Shown in pieces: positions 6,356 to 13,502 of a stretch of DNA of 13,502 nucleotides. The stretch's first letter is position 1, and every line of letters starts with the position of its first letter. The notes beneath the pieces are model-generated. The model was not told the origin of the DNA, searched no databases, and saw only the letters and a list, made by a program, of their open reading frames with translations. The position numbers and the translations under genes are program-made. The DNA comes from Rhizobiales bacterium CCH3-A5 (GTDB taxonomy: Bacteria > Pseudomonadota > Alphaproteobacteria > Rhizobiales > Beijerinckiaceae), in NCBI GenBank assembly GCA_001556025.1, contig LSIB01000001.1, forward strand, positions 1-13,502, written 5' to 3'.

Positions 6356-7415
6356 AGTCGATCTCCGTGATGCGGAAGTGGCCGTGCTCGCGTTTCATCT
6401 GGACGACGATATCGACGGTCTGGCGCAGCAGGTTGCGGATGTCGTCACGGGCGAGATCCCTGCCCTCGGCGCTTTCTTTCACCAGCAGCGTCAATTGCTC
6501 GAAGGCGAGGCGCGCGGAATCGGCATGGACCGTAGTGATCGAGCCGGGATGCCCGGAATTCACATTGCGCAGGTAGAAAAAGGCGGTGCCATCGCGCAGC
6601 TCCTGCAGCAGGATGCGGTCGGGCCGCATGCGAAGGCAGGATTCCAGCAGTTCGCGCGGTCCGACCTTGGCGAGCCCCTGCCCATCCTTGGCATAGAGCA
6701 GCCGAACGTGATTGGGCTGCGGCACCACAAGCTCGGCGGTGTCCTCGATGGTGACAAGGCGTTCGGACGCCGGGATCTGGGCGATCAAGCCTTTTGACAG
6801 CGTCGTCTTGCCGGAGCCGGTCGCGCCCGAGATGATGATGTTGCGGCGGCTGCGAACGGCGAGCGCCAGGAATTCACGCCACTGCCCTGCGTCTCGCAGG
6901 CGAACCAGCTCGGTCTCGTCATCCGAGAGATCATCGCTGGTCACACGAATGTCGGAGAACAGGTCGCGCTCCTCGAAATCCTCCAGCGTCATGGTGACGG
7001 TCGAGGGTTTTCGGATGGTCAGGCTCACCGTGCCTGCCGGCACAGCAGGCGGCACGACGATCTGGCAGCGCTCCTCGCCTGGCAGCGTCGTCGAGACGAT
7101 CGGGTGATCGGACGCGATATCCTGCCGGGTGTAGCCGGCGGCTGCCGTCGCCAGATGCATCAGATGCGCGTAGCTCAGATCGTGTAGCTCATGCCGATGC
7201 CAACCGCCCGGACCCTCCGTAAACACCTCGCCCGGGCGGTTGACGACGATCTCGGTGAGGTCAGCCTGCGACAGGAAGCGCGCGAGCGGCGTTAGATAGC
7301 GTTCGAGCACGATGCGGCTGGCGCGCCGTTCGGAAGCGGTCGGAGCGGTCGGCGTGGTCGGTGCGACGACAACGACGCAATCGGCTTCGACAGGCACAGG
7401 CGCGAGTGCGGTCAT
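6321..7415 (-). CDS. virB11: VirB11-family traffic ATPase of the T4SS
   Basis: The 364-aa cytoplasmic hexameric ATPase powers assembly and substrate transfer at the base of the channel. The N-terminal domain (about 30-160) includes LTEIVVNRPGEVFTE. The C-terminal ATPase domain has Walker A GATGSGKT (197-204), an Asp box VTIEDTAEL (221-229), Walker B RILLQE (267-272, Glu272) and the His box SGHPGSITTVHA (287-298). These and the length are standard for VirB11 rather than the secretion GspE group. The start at 7415 overlaps the stop of virB10 as ATGA. No strong ribosome-binding site is seen, so it probably depends on coupling. The 3' end overlaps virD4 by 35 nt. Confidence 0.95.
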   Translation of the reverse strand: MTALAPVPVEADCVVVVAPTTPTAPTASERRASRIVLERYLTPLARFLSQADLTEIVVNRPGEVFTEGPGGWHRHELHDLSYAHLMHLATAAAGYTRQDIASDHPIVSTTLPGEERCQIVVPPAVPAGTVSLTIRKPSTVTMTLEDFEERDLFSDIRVTSDDLSDDETELVRLRDAGQWREFLALAVRSRRNIIISGATGSGKTTLSKGLIAQIPASERLVTIEDTAELVVPQPNHVRLLYAKDGQGLAKVGPRELLESCLRMRPDRILLQELRDGTAFFYLRNVNSGHPGSITTVHADSARLAFEQLTLLVKESAEGRDLARDDIRNLLRQTVDIVVQMKREHGHFRITEIDYDPARKRLSSA

Positions 7416-8578
7416 GGCTTGGTGACCCGAGAGCCGGATGCCACACCGGCATCGATGCCGGGCACCGTGCGATCCAAAATCCGCGCGCGGGTTTCAATCC
7501 GCTTCAGATCGTAGACCGAGGAGAAATCCAGATCGCGGGCGACAAAAATGTTCACGCGCTCGCCCTGATTCTTGTTCAGTGTCGGGGGAATGTCGATCGA
7601 GCGCTCGACGGCGATGCCCGCGGCCGTGTTGGCCGCGCCCGACGTGTTGCGAATCTCGATATCCGCATCCTCGAGCTGCTGGCGGCCGATCGCAGCGGCG
7701 TCGCTGACGATCGAGAGCAGCAGAGCTGCACCGAACCTCTCCCAGAAATGGGTGTCGATCTCACCGTCGAAGCCGGCGCGGCCGAGTGCATCGGTCGCGG
7801 GCGAGGCCAGCGCGACGATGACGCCGGTTGGGGTTTTTGCCCGCGTCCAGAGCACGAACATGCGCTTGGAGCCTTTTCGGACCTGGCCGCGATATTCGCC
7901 GACAATCTGCGTGCCTTTCTCCATCAGCACGACATGGCCTGAATCCGACAGCACATCACGCAGCACGACACACGAGACGAAACCCGGCACATCCGACGAC
8001 ATCGCCGTCTCGAGCACGCACGGGATCGCAGTCCCTTGCGTCACCAGGAGATTGCGGTTTGGCAGGCGCGAGGCGCGGACGCCCTCGATTGCCGTGGCCT
8101 TGAGCTTGTCGGCCAACTCGTTGCGTGGCTCGGCCGAACCAGCGATCAGGGGTGAACCCGGGAGGGATGCCCCCTGCCCTGCTCCTTCTCCCGACGACCC
8201 GCGCCCTGGCCGATTGAAGGCGAGCACCGGCGCACGCCGCGCGCTCTCCATCAATTTGTCGGTCTGCGGCGGTGTGGCGGCAGGCGCGAGCTGAGGCGGC
8301 AGGACCGGCAGGGCCGCCTGCTGGACAGGAGCCGGCGCCGGCGGCTCGCGCGCCGGCTCAAAAGTCGTCGTCTGGCGGATTATGGGCTTCGCTCCGCCCT
8401 GCTCGACGGGCTTTTCGGCTTTCCAGGTGCTCCAGATCACAAGGACCGAAAAGGCGATCAGCGCGGCCGCGCCGATGCCCCGCCTGGCCAATGCCCGGCC
8501 GCTGCCTTCGACCGGTCCCGAAACCGGCGTGATGCCGCGTTCGCCCTCGACGCCTGATGACGAAGTCTGATCAGTCAT
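7412..8578 (-). CDS. virB10: VirB10/TrbI-family T4SS core-complex protein
   Basis: The 388-aa bitopic protein spans the envelope and forms the core complex with VirB7 and VirB9. A short cytoplasmic N-terminus (1-33) is followed by one membrane helix (about 34-50) and a Pro-rich periplasmic stretch (about 75-105). The TrbI-like domain (about 160-350) includes LVTQGTAIPCVLET, FVSCVVLRDVLSDSGHVVLMEKGTQIVGEY and the segment around HFWERFGAALLLS. The hydrophobic and flexible stretch at about 280-335 corresponds to the antenna that inserts in the outer membrane. Two Cys (187 and 203) sit in the conserved domain and could pair. GAGGAG lies shortly upstream of ATG 8578, just after the virB9 stop (10-nt gap). 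Confidence 0.95.
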   Translation of the reverse strand: MTDQTSSSGVEGERGITPVSGPVEGSGRALARRGIGAAALIAFSVLVIWSTWKAEKPVEQGGAKPIIRQTTTFEPAREPPAPAPVQQAALPVLPPQLAPAATPPQTDKLMESARRAPVLAFNRPGRGSSGEGAGQGASLPGSPLIAGSAEPRNELADKLKATAIEGVRASRLPNRNLLVTQGTAIPCVLETAMSSDVPGFVSCVVLRDVLSDSGHVVLMEKGTQIVGEYRGQVRKGSKRMFVLWTRAKTPTGVIVALASPATDALGRAGFDGEIDTHFWERFGAALLLSIVSDAAAIGRQQLEDADIEIRNTSGAANTAAGIAVERSIDIPPTLNKNQGERVNIFVARDLDFSSVYDLKRIETRARILDRTVPGIDAGVASGSRVTKP

Positions 8579-8588
8579 GACATGCTCC

Positions 8589-9449
8589 TCAGCGACGGCG
8601 AACCGGGGCTGGCTGCTTCGGGGTGCGGGCGACGCTGGGGCTCGTCGTGCCGGTGCCGGGGTTCACGCCAACGGCGTCAAAGGCTTCGTTGAAGATGCAG
8701 AGCACCTCGCTGCCGCGACGCAGCCGGAATTCGCGCGCGGTGGCATGCACCACGACGACCTCGCCGCGGATGTCCTTGGGCACGAGGCTTTCCGCGCCGT
8801 CCGAGCCGACCATGTAGATTGCCGGCACCTCGCGATTGCCTGCGAAGCGGAAGCTCGTGACCTTGCCGTCGTCGAAGACGCCGTCGGGTTCGAGGTCGGC
8901 CGGGCCTTGCGCCGAGAAGCGCCAATTGCGCGCGCCGTATTGCTGGTGGAGATCAAAGGTCTGGTCGATGATCGCGCCTTCGCGCTGCTGGCCTCGCGCC
9001 TCGTGCTCGGCGCGACGCCGATCGGCTTCGTCGGCCGGATAGGAGTACTTCACGACAAAATAGCTCTCCTTCAGCGAGGCTTCCGCGATCGAAAGCTCGA
9101 ACTGGTAGGAGCGCTTGCGTCCGTCGCGACGCGTGGTGACGACCTGCAGATTGGTCGGCGGATGTTTTTCGCGAGGTTTCAAGAACAGGATCGAGCCGGC
9201 CGGCGCGACCTCCCAGGCGATTGAGTCGCCGATCGCGACATGGGCGATTTCCTCATCCTCGGCGAAGATTACTTGGGTCGAGGCCCGGATGACACCGTTG
9301 ACCTTGACGACATTGGCTGGGTCATAGGCGACGAAGCGCACGCGCTCATCGCGCGCGCCGGCCGTCGGGAGCTGCAGGGCCAGCGATGGCACGCCGAGGC
9401 CAAGCGCAAGCACCAAGCCGCCTGCGACCGCGATCGAGCAGCGGTTCAT
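8589..9449 (-). CDS. virB9: VirB9-family T4SS outer-membrane core protein
   Basis: ATG 9447-9449 is chosen over an upstream in-frame start near 9566 because GGAGG lies 6 nt before it and a Sec signal peptide follows directly (hydrophobic core, LAL-QLP cleavage near residue 25). The start overlaps the virB8 stop as ATGA. The 286-aa protein has the N-terminal VirB9 domain (DERVRFVAYDPANVVKVNG, GDSIAWEVAPAGSILFLKPRE, NLQVVTTRRDGRKRSYQFEL) and a C-terminal domain (YGARNWRFSAQG, VTSFRFAGNREVPAIY, VVVHATAREFRLRRGSEVLC). It forms the outer layer of the core complex with VirB7 and VirB10. Its single mature Cys (251), in the C-terminal domain, is discussed in the findings. Confidence 0.94.
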   Translation of the reverse strand: MNRCSIAVAGGLVLALGLGVPSLALQLPTAGARDERVRFVAYDPANVVKVNGVIRASTQVIFAEDEEIAHVAIGDSIAWEVAPAGSILFLKPREKHPPTNLQVVTTRRDGRKRSYQFELSIAEASLKESYFVVKYSYPADEADRRRAEHEARGQQREGAIIDQTFDLHQQYGARNWRFSAQGPADLEPDGVFDDGKVTSFRFAGNREVPAIYMVGSDGAESLVPKDIRGEVVVVHATAREFRLRRGSEVLCIFNEAFDAVGVNPGTGTTSPSVARTPKQPAPVRRR

Positions 9450-10117
9450 GGCGCGACCTCCGGATCGGCGCGGTACTCCGAGACGAGGAAGCCAAGCGGG
9501 TTGATCAGGCGATCGGTCGAGGAGACCGGCGCGTTGACATAGGCGAAGGTCAGCGTCGCGATCCAATGGGTCACCTTGATCTCCTCACCCTTACGGCTTT
9601 CCTTGAGGAAGCGGACGGAGGCGAGGTTGTCGGCCAGGAGCGAGATCGCCTTGATACGGACTTCTGCGACGCCGAAGCGCCCATGCAGCACCTGCGGACT
9701 TTCCGGGTTCGAGCCGCGATAGACGGCGGCAAAGCGCGCCTGCTCGGCCTGCGAGGACAGGAGCGCCACCGTCTGGAAATTGCTGGCGGCCTCGGCATGG
9801 CTGTAGCCTTCGCGCGAGCGGACGTAGCGACCGAGGAAATACTTGGTCACCGCCTCGTCGTAGCTGCGCGGCGATGTCCCGAGCGCCGAGACCGTCTCGA
9901 CGATGCCTGTCGCGTTGTCGACGCGGATGACGAAGGGCTCGACAGTCTTGAGGGGAGCGAGCGCCGCGACAGCGCCGACGGCGGCCGTCGCGAGAACGCA
10001 GGCTGCGGTCGCGACGAACCAGGCCAGCCGCTTCGAGCGCTGCGCCGTCAGCAGCAAATCCTGCTCCCAGCGGCGCGCATTGTCGAAATAGTCCTTGAGA
10101 TCGTCGGGCCTAACCAT
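9446..10117 (-). CDS. virB8: VirB8-family inner-membrane T4SS assembly protein
   Basis: ATG 10117 is used: it follows a GGGGAGG sequence and gives a 223-aa protein of normal VirB8 length, whereas the longer frame to 10327 covers the virB7-like gene. A short cytoplasmic N-terminus (KDYFDNARRWEQDLL) precedes one membrane helix (about 32-54). The periplasmic domain follows with PFVIRVDNATGIVETV, the YFLGRYVRSREGYS block, and the terminal VTHWIATLTFAYVNAPVSSTDRLINPLGFLVSEYRADP stretch in its usual order (Asn-Pro-Leu-Gly-Phe near the end). VirB8 dimers are a nucleation point of the inner-membrane complex. The gene overlaps virB7 by 8 nt and virB9 by 4 nt. Confidence 0.94.
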   Translation of the reverse strand: MVRPDDLKDYFDNARRWEQDLLLTAQRSKRLAWFVATAACVLATAAVGAVAALAPLKTVEPFVIRVDNATGIVETVSALGTSPRSYDEAVTKYFLGRYVRSREGYSHAEAASNFQTVALLSSQAEQARFAAVYRGSNPESPQVLHGRFGVAEVRIKAISLLADNLASVRFLKESRKGEEIKVTHWIATLTFAYVNAPVSSTDRLINPLGFLVSEYRADPEVAP

Positions 10118-10409
10118 GGCGGGACGCCTCCCCGCAAGGCAGGAACGATCGCGCGATATTGAAGGACGACCAGGTCGCGCTTGGCTGTTTGCCGCCGTTG
10201 GCGGAGGCGGTCGGCTTCGCTTGGCCAAGCCGTTTGACCGGCGGTGCATCAGGCTGCGGTGCGACGGGTGGGTTTGTCTCCCAGTCCCACAGCGACTTGT
10301 TGAGCGGGCGCTTGGCCGAGCCGTCACAGGACGGCGCGCCCTTGTTCCAGCCGGCGCAGCCCGTTGCCGCCAGAGCCAGCATCACGCTCAAAATCACGCG
10401 ACAGTTCAT
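10110..10409 (-). CDS. VirB7-like T4SS lipoprotein
   Basis: The 99-aa protein has a lipoprotein signal (hydrophobic core, LALAATGC, Cys18), with AAGGA 9 nt before ATG 10409. The mature part contains WNKGAPSCDGSAKRPLNKS with a second Cys (28) and a KRP-LN segment, followed by a Pro-rich linker. Its position between virB6 and virB8 and its lipid anchor fit VirB7, the small lipoprotein that stabilises VirB9 in the outer membrane. It is longer than classical VirB7 (about 50 residues). The last few codons, including Cys92, lie over the ribosome-binding region and start of virB8 (8-nt overlap), so the tail may be dispensable. The sequence itself is divergent, so the call rests mainly on context. 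Confidence 0.75.
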   Translation of the reverse strand: MNCRVILSVMLALAATGCAGWNKGAPSCDGSAKRPLNKSLWDWETNPPVAPQPDAPPVKRLGQAKPTASANGGKQPSATWSSFNIARSFLPCGEASRHG

Positions 10410-10471
10410 CGAAGCAAATCCTTCTCGGCATCCTTGCGCGGATGCGGTTGTTCCTGGTGTGGAGGGAACGT

Positions 10472-11434
10472 TCAGACGCGTCGGATCTCGCCGCCCTGTC
10501 GTCGCTCGCGAATCCTTGCCGCGGTGCGGCTGGCGGCGGCCCGGGTGCCAGCGTACGCACCGACGGCGGCCGAGGCTGCGTTGGCGGTGATGGCGCTGGT
10601 GACGACGCGTGCTGCGAGCGATGCGCCACCACCGGCAAGGCCGCCAGCGATGGCGGGGAGCTGGAGGGCGATATAGGCGGCAAGACCGAGTACCGCGCTG
10701 ATCGCGACGGCACCGACGATGATGGCGCCGCCGGACGCAGCATCAGCACCATATTTCTCGACGAACCCCTGAACCGAAGTGAGCATCAAGCCGACAAGGG
10801 CGATAACGAGCACATGTAGGATCAGGAAGTTAGCAACCTGTCGTGTCCAAGCCTCAGCAAAGGGCCGCGTCGCGTCGAACAGCGCCAGAGCGATGAAGAT
10901 CGGCCCGAGCGCGATGACGATCGCCAAGCCAACCTTCGCGTAGAGCAGGATCGCGAACTGCAGAAAGCCTGAAACGGCCGTGAAGACGAGAAGGATCGCG
11001 GCTATCAAAGCTGGCGCAATGTCTGTGAGGCCTGCTCGATCGTAGATCTTTTGGGCGACCTCGATTCCCTTGTTCAACAGCTTGTCGAAGGGCGCACCCG
11101 AGTTGGCATCAAGGGCCGAACCCGCAAGAGCGTTTCCAATCTCCTTCGGCAGCGACGTAAAGAAGAGGTTGGTGACGTATTGCTGGAACGAACTCGCATT
11201 CGACGCGAGGAGCACGATCAGGACGAGCCTCATCGCTCGCCAAGCAAACTCCTGGATCGGCTCGGCGATCGCGCCGCGCATGACCGCAAAACCGTACAGC
11301 ACGACATAGAGGAGGACAGCGACCCGTAGCGGTCCATCGACGAAGGTCGCGAGGTTCGAGACAGACGTCGACACGAAAGTCGTGATCGGCTGCTCGAACT
11401 CCTTCAGGAACTCGTCGAAGACGTTGATCGCCAT
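10472..11434 (-). CDS. virB6: VirB6/TrbL-family polytopic inner-membrane T4SS protein
   Basis: The 320-aa protein is strongly hydrophobic, with about five to six predicted membrane segments: near 36-54, 67-80, 141-163, 166-187, 201-222 and 236-262. Motifs include VLYGFAVMRGAI and the VGLAIVIALGPIFIALALFDATRPFAEAWTRQ region in pieces, typical of VirB6. A basic, Ala- and Arg-rich C-terminus (about 285-320) is probably cytoplasmic. VirB6 forms part of the inner-membrane channel contacting the DNA substrate. The start at 11434 is one base downstream of the eexN-like stop codon and lacks a strong ribosome-binding site, so it is probably coupled. A 62-nt gap to the virB7-like gene holds only that gene's ribosome-binding site. 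Confidence 0.93.
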   Translation of the reverse strand: MAINVFDEFLKEFEQPITTFVSTSVSNLATFVDGPLRVAVLLYVVLYGFAVMRGAIAEPIQEFAWRAMRLVLIVLLASNASSFQQYVTNLFFTSLPKEIGNALAGSALDANSGAPFDKLLNKGIEVAQKIYDRAGLTDIAPALIAAILLVFTAVSGFLQFAILLYAKVGLAIVIALGPIFIALALFDATRPFAEAWTRQVANFLILHVLVIALVGLMLTSVQGFVEKYGADAASGGAIIVGAVAISAVLGLAAYIALQLPAIAGGLAGGGASLAARVVTSAITANAASAAVGAYAGTRAAASRTAARIRERRQGGEIRRV

Positions 11435-11435
11435 C

Positions 11436-11702
11436 TCAATTGCTCGCGCGCTTCAGGGCAGCTTCTCGACCCCAGATCATCACTTTGCGATTGGCTTCCT
11501 CCGCATTGCGGCAGGTGGCATCGGACTGGAGGTCGCCAGGATTGGCTCGGCAGCGCGCCAGCGCAGCTTCATGGTCAGCAGCGTTCGCGAGGAAGAAGGG
11601 CACGTCTTGGATCGACGACGGCTGCTTCGCGCGCTCCGCTTGCTCGTCGCCACAACCGGAGAGCGCGATCGTCAAGAGGACTGCAATCAGAGGCTTGCTC
11701 AT
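11436..11702 (-). CDS. eexN: EexN-family entry-exclusion lipoprotein
   Basis: The 88-aa protein has a short lipoprotein signal ending LSGC (Cys17). The mature domain carries the EexN pattern: DVPFFLANAADHEAALARC, RANPGDLQSD, then TCRNAEEANRK, with Cys51 and Cys64 spaced as a likely disulfide pair. EexN lipoproteins of conjugative plasmids such as pKM101 sit in the envelope of the donor and block redundant transfer from cells carrying the same system. The ATG at 11702 overlaps the virB5 stop as ATGA, with AAGG upstream, and virB6 follows after one base. Its presence favours a self-transmissible element. The family match is from motif recognition; exclusion activity is inferred. Confidence 0.85.
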   Translation of the reverse strand: MSKPLIAVLLTIALSGCGDEQAERAKQPSSIQDVPFFLANAADHEAALARCRANPGDLQSDATCRNAEEANRKVMIWGREAALKRASN

Positions 11703-12391
11703 TGAAGAGCGGCCTTCATTTCGTCGACCAACTGGCGGCGCCGTTCCTCTGCGCGCTGGCCGTCCATGTCGCCGCGCGCCTGCTGGACCATGGCGAGGCC
11801 CTGCATGCGCAAGACCTCGTTCTGCAGGAGCGCTTGCTCGGCCTGGATCCGGGCGGAGAGGTCGAGCACGTCCTTGGCGTCCTTGGACGCGGTGATCTTC
11901 CGACGAAGCTCCTCCAGACCATCGATGCGTTTGGAGGCCGTATCGTAGACGCTCTGGCCAATCGAATGCTTGGCGCCGGCCTGGCGGGCGATGCGGTCGA
12001 GTTCGGTGCGATAGAAGGAGTTCGCGTCGCCGCCCTGGTAGGCGCGATTCTGATCGAGATAGCGATCGACGACGCTGGCGAGCGAACCACCGCCGCCGGA
12101 GACGAGCTTCTCGATCTCGCCGAACTCCTTCGGCAGATGCTTCCGGAATTCATCACTGCCCAGGAGCGAGGCGACGTCGTTGACGTCGGTCAGCTTGTTG
12201 AAGGATTCGTAAAGCTGCTTCGCCTGCGTGAGCTGCGCCTGCATCGTCTTGATCTGCTCGGTCAGCTTGCCGATCTGCTCGACATGTTTGGCGATCGCGC
12301 CGGCGTCGAACACCGGTACGCCCTGCTGGGCGAAGCCATGTGCGGGCAGTCCAGCCAATGCTGCTGCAATCAGGAGGCGAGACACTCTCAT
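11699..12391 (-). CDS. virB5: VirB5-family minor pilus / periplasmic T4SS protein
   Basis: The 230-aa precursor has a Sec signal peptide (MRVSRLLIAAALAGLPAHGFA, cleaved before QQ near residue 22). The mature protein starts GVPVFDAGAIAKHVEQ and is mostly helical, with a long coiled-coil-like stretch (about 30-65, IGKLTEQIKTMQAQLTQAK) and another near the C-terminus (about 180-228), as in VirB5/TraC. VirB5 localises to the tip of the T-pilus and takes part in recipient contact. AAGGA lies 7-8 nt before ATG 12391, which also overlaps the virB4 stop as ATGA. A GGGG linker at about 99-102 separates two helical regions. Confidence 0.92.
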   Translation of the reverse strand: MRVSRLLIAAALAGLPAHGFAQQGVPVFDAGAIAKHVEQIGKLTEQIKTMQAQLTQAKQLYESFNKLTDVNDVASLLGSDEFRKHLPKEFGEIEKLVSGGGGSLASVVDRYLDQNRAYQGGDANSFYRTELDRIARQAGAKHSIGQSVYDTASKRIDGLEELRRKITASKDAKDVLDLSARIQAEQALLQNEVLRMQGLAMVQQARGDMDGQRAEERRRQLVDEMKAALQ

Positions 12392-13502
12392 CGTTCGATC
12401 CTTCTCTCGGCATGGAAGCGGGGCAGGAATGCTGCGGGATCGTCGCCAACCTCCGCACGGAGGTGGTCGAGCAGCTCGACGGTTTCGGTGCGGCCCGACA
12501 GCACGGCGAGCGCCTCATCCATCCCGCCAAGGTCGAGTTCCGCGACGACGGACTTCCCATTCTGCTTGACCAAAAAGCGCCGGCTCTCGGCCGAAAGCTC
12601 CTCCTTGATCAGCCGGAACTCGGTCTCTGTGAGATGGAAGCCATCGACATAGTCGGAGCGCGTGCCGCGCGGGTTCGGCATGAAGATTTGCGTCGGGCAC
12701 TGCTCGACGATGGTGTGGGCGATCGGGGACGCGAGCGCATCGCGCGGCGACTGCGTGCCAAAAACCATGACGCCGTTCTGTTTGCGGATGGTCTTAAGCT
12801 TGTCGTTTGCCAGCGCGCGAAAGGCGTCGTCGCCGAGCGCCTTCCAGAACTCGTCGATGTCGATGATAATGCGGCGCCCATCGATGAGCTGCTCGACGCG
12901 ATGGAACAGCACCATCATCAGCGGCGTGCGCACGATCGGATGATCGAGCACGTCGGTCATGTCGAAGCCGATGAAGTCGGCGTCGAGCGCGATGGCGTCC
13001 TCTTCGGCATCGAGTACCCAGCCGAGAGGTCCGCCATTGCACCAGCGTTCCAGCCTTGCGCCGATGCCCTCGCGATCCTGCTGCCCGAGAAATGCGCGTA
13101 GTGCCGACAGCGAGCGCTCCTGGCGCGGAAGCGCCCGCATCGCCTCGAGAGCGGCATCGATGCGCTCCTCATCGACGACGGACAGCGCCCTGCCCTCGAT
13201 CGTGACGAGCTTGCGGACGAGCTCGCCGAGGAAGGCGAGATTGGTCGGTGTCAAGTCGAGTGCCTTCAGCGGCGCGCAGCCGGTGGAGACGCCATTCTTC
13301 AGCGTGAGATAGGTGCCGCCGGAGGCGCGCACGAAGATTTCGGCACCACGGTCCTTGTCGAACATGACGCGCTGGCAGCCGAACTTTTCCGCCTGAGCGA
13401 GCAAAAAATTCTGAAGCACTGTCTTGCCGGACCCCGATGGGCCGCAAATGAAGGTGTTGCCGAGATCGCCGGCATGGAAGGAGAAATGGTACGGCGAGCC
13501 CG
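12388..13502 (-). CDS. virB4: VirB4-family T4SS ATPase, C-terminal part (5' end beyond the right edge)
   Basis: The frame is open to the edge of the window, so the N-terminal half of the gene is outside; about 370 codons are visible. The fragment begins just before the nucleotide-binding domain: FHAGDLGNTFICGPSGSGKT contains the Walker A motif (visible residues 20-27, Lys26). It continues with MFDKDRGAEIFVRASGGTYL, then Walker B IIIDIDEFWKAL (Asp and Glu), VMVFGTQSPRDAL and QIFMPNPRGTRSDYVDGFHLTETEF, the usual order in VirB4/CagE. A shorter frame from a GTG at 13417-13419 starts inside the P-loop and is an artefact of truncation. VirB4 energises pilus assembly and substrate transfer at the inner membrane. 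The stop overlaps virB5 as ATGA. VirB1-3 equivalents are expected just to the right. Confidence 0.95.
   Translation of the reverse strand, partial: GSPYHFSFHAGDLGNTFICGPSGSGKTVLQNFLLAQAEKFGCQRVMFDKDRGAEIFVRASGGTYLTLKNGVSTGCAPLKALDLTPTNLAFLGELVRKLVTIEGRALSVVDEERIDAALEAMRALPRQERSLSALRAFLGQQDREGIGARLERWCNGGPLGWVLDAEEDAIALDADFIGFDMTDVLDHPIVRTPLMMVLFHRVEQLIDGRRIIIDIDEFWKALGDDAFRALANDKLKTIRKQNGVMVFGTQSPRDALASPIAHTIVEQCPTQIFMPNPRGTRSDYVDGFHLTETEFRLIKEELSAESRRFLVKQNGKSVVAELDLGGMDEALAVLSGRTETVELLDHLRAEVGDDPAAFLPRFHAERRIER

Noticed and set aside
6600..6650. Unusual ELRDG sequence after the VirB11 Walker B Glu
   Set aside because: It differs from the common ELRG form, but the catalytic Glu and the following His box are intact and similar variants are plausible within alphaproteobacterial VirB11, so it is not treated as a defect.
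11702..12652. 316-aa plus-strand open frame across virB5 and virB4
   Set aside because: Opposite strand of two well-supported T4SS genes; the Leu/Asp-rich product shows no recognisable motif.
1..13502. Insertion sequences, CRISPR arrays, tRNA/rRNA genes, integrase or relaxase genes
   Set aside because: Looked for on both strands; no repeat array, transposase-like frame, structural RNA pattern, integrase or relaxase motif was found.

Overview
The window is a GC-rich, almost gap-free segment whose protein types and gene order point to an alphaproteobacterium, most likely Hyphomicrobiales (Rhizobiales); this is an inference from protein character, since no rRNA, tRNA or housekeeping marker is present. 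It joins two modules: a heavy-metal (probably copper/silver) response and efflux cluster (about 1-3282) and the distal part of a conjugative VirB/VirD4 type IV secretion operon (about 3298-13502). This arrangement is typical of a mobile element (ICE or plasmid) carrying metal-resistance cargo.

Left module. Leaving the left edge on the minus strand are a 71-aa lipoprotein gene and, with a GTGA stop/start overlap, the 5' end of a TolC/CusC-type outer-membrane efflux lipoprotein gene. A 173-bp divergent control region (433-605) separates them from a plus-strand operon: an OmpR-family response regulator, an EnvZ/CusS-like sensor kinase (ATGA overlap) and a periplasmic DUF411 metal-binding protein with a CGCC motif. 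The plausible logic is that the sensor and regulator detect metal and drive the divergent efflux genes, while DUF411 binds metal in the periplasm. The metal itself is inferred.

Junction. The DUF411 gene and the T4SS operon converge with only 15 bp between their stop codons. Those 15 bp contain a 10-bp perfect palindrome, and the sequence to the right is visibly AT-richer. This is the likely seam between cargo and transfer module.

Right module, all minus strand, in transcription order from the right edge: virB4 (3' part), virB5, eexN-like entry-exclusion lipoprotein, virB6, virB7-like lipoprotein, virB8, virB9, virB10, virB11, virD4/traG coupling protein, and a 376-aa LPD7-domain protein. Most junctions overlap by 4-35 nt, so this is one translationally coupled operon. 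It contains the inner-membrane platform (VirB4, VirB6, VirB8), core complex (VirB7, VirB9, VirB10), pilus-tip subunit (VirB5), ATPases (VirB4, VirB11) and coupling protein. VirB1-VirB3 equivalents and a relaxase are not in the window. The LPD7 protein is the least understood member. No insertion sequence, CRISPR array, RNA gene or convincing terminator was seen.
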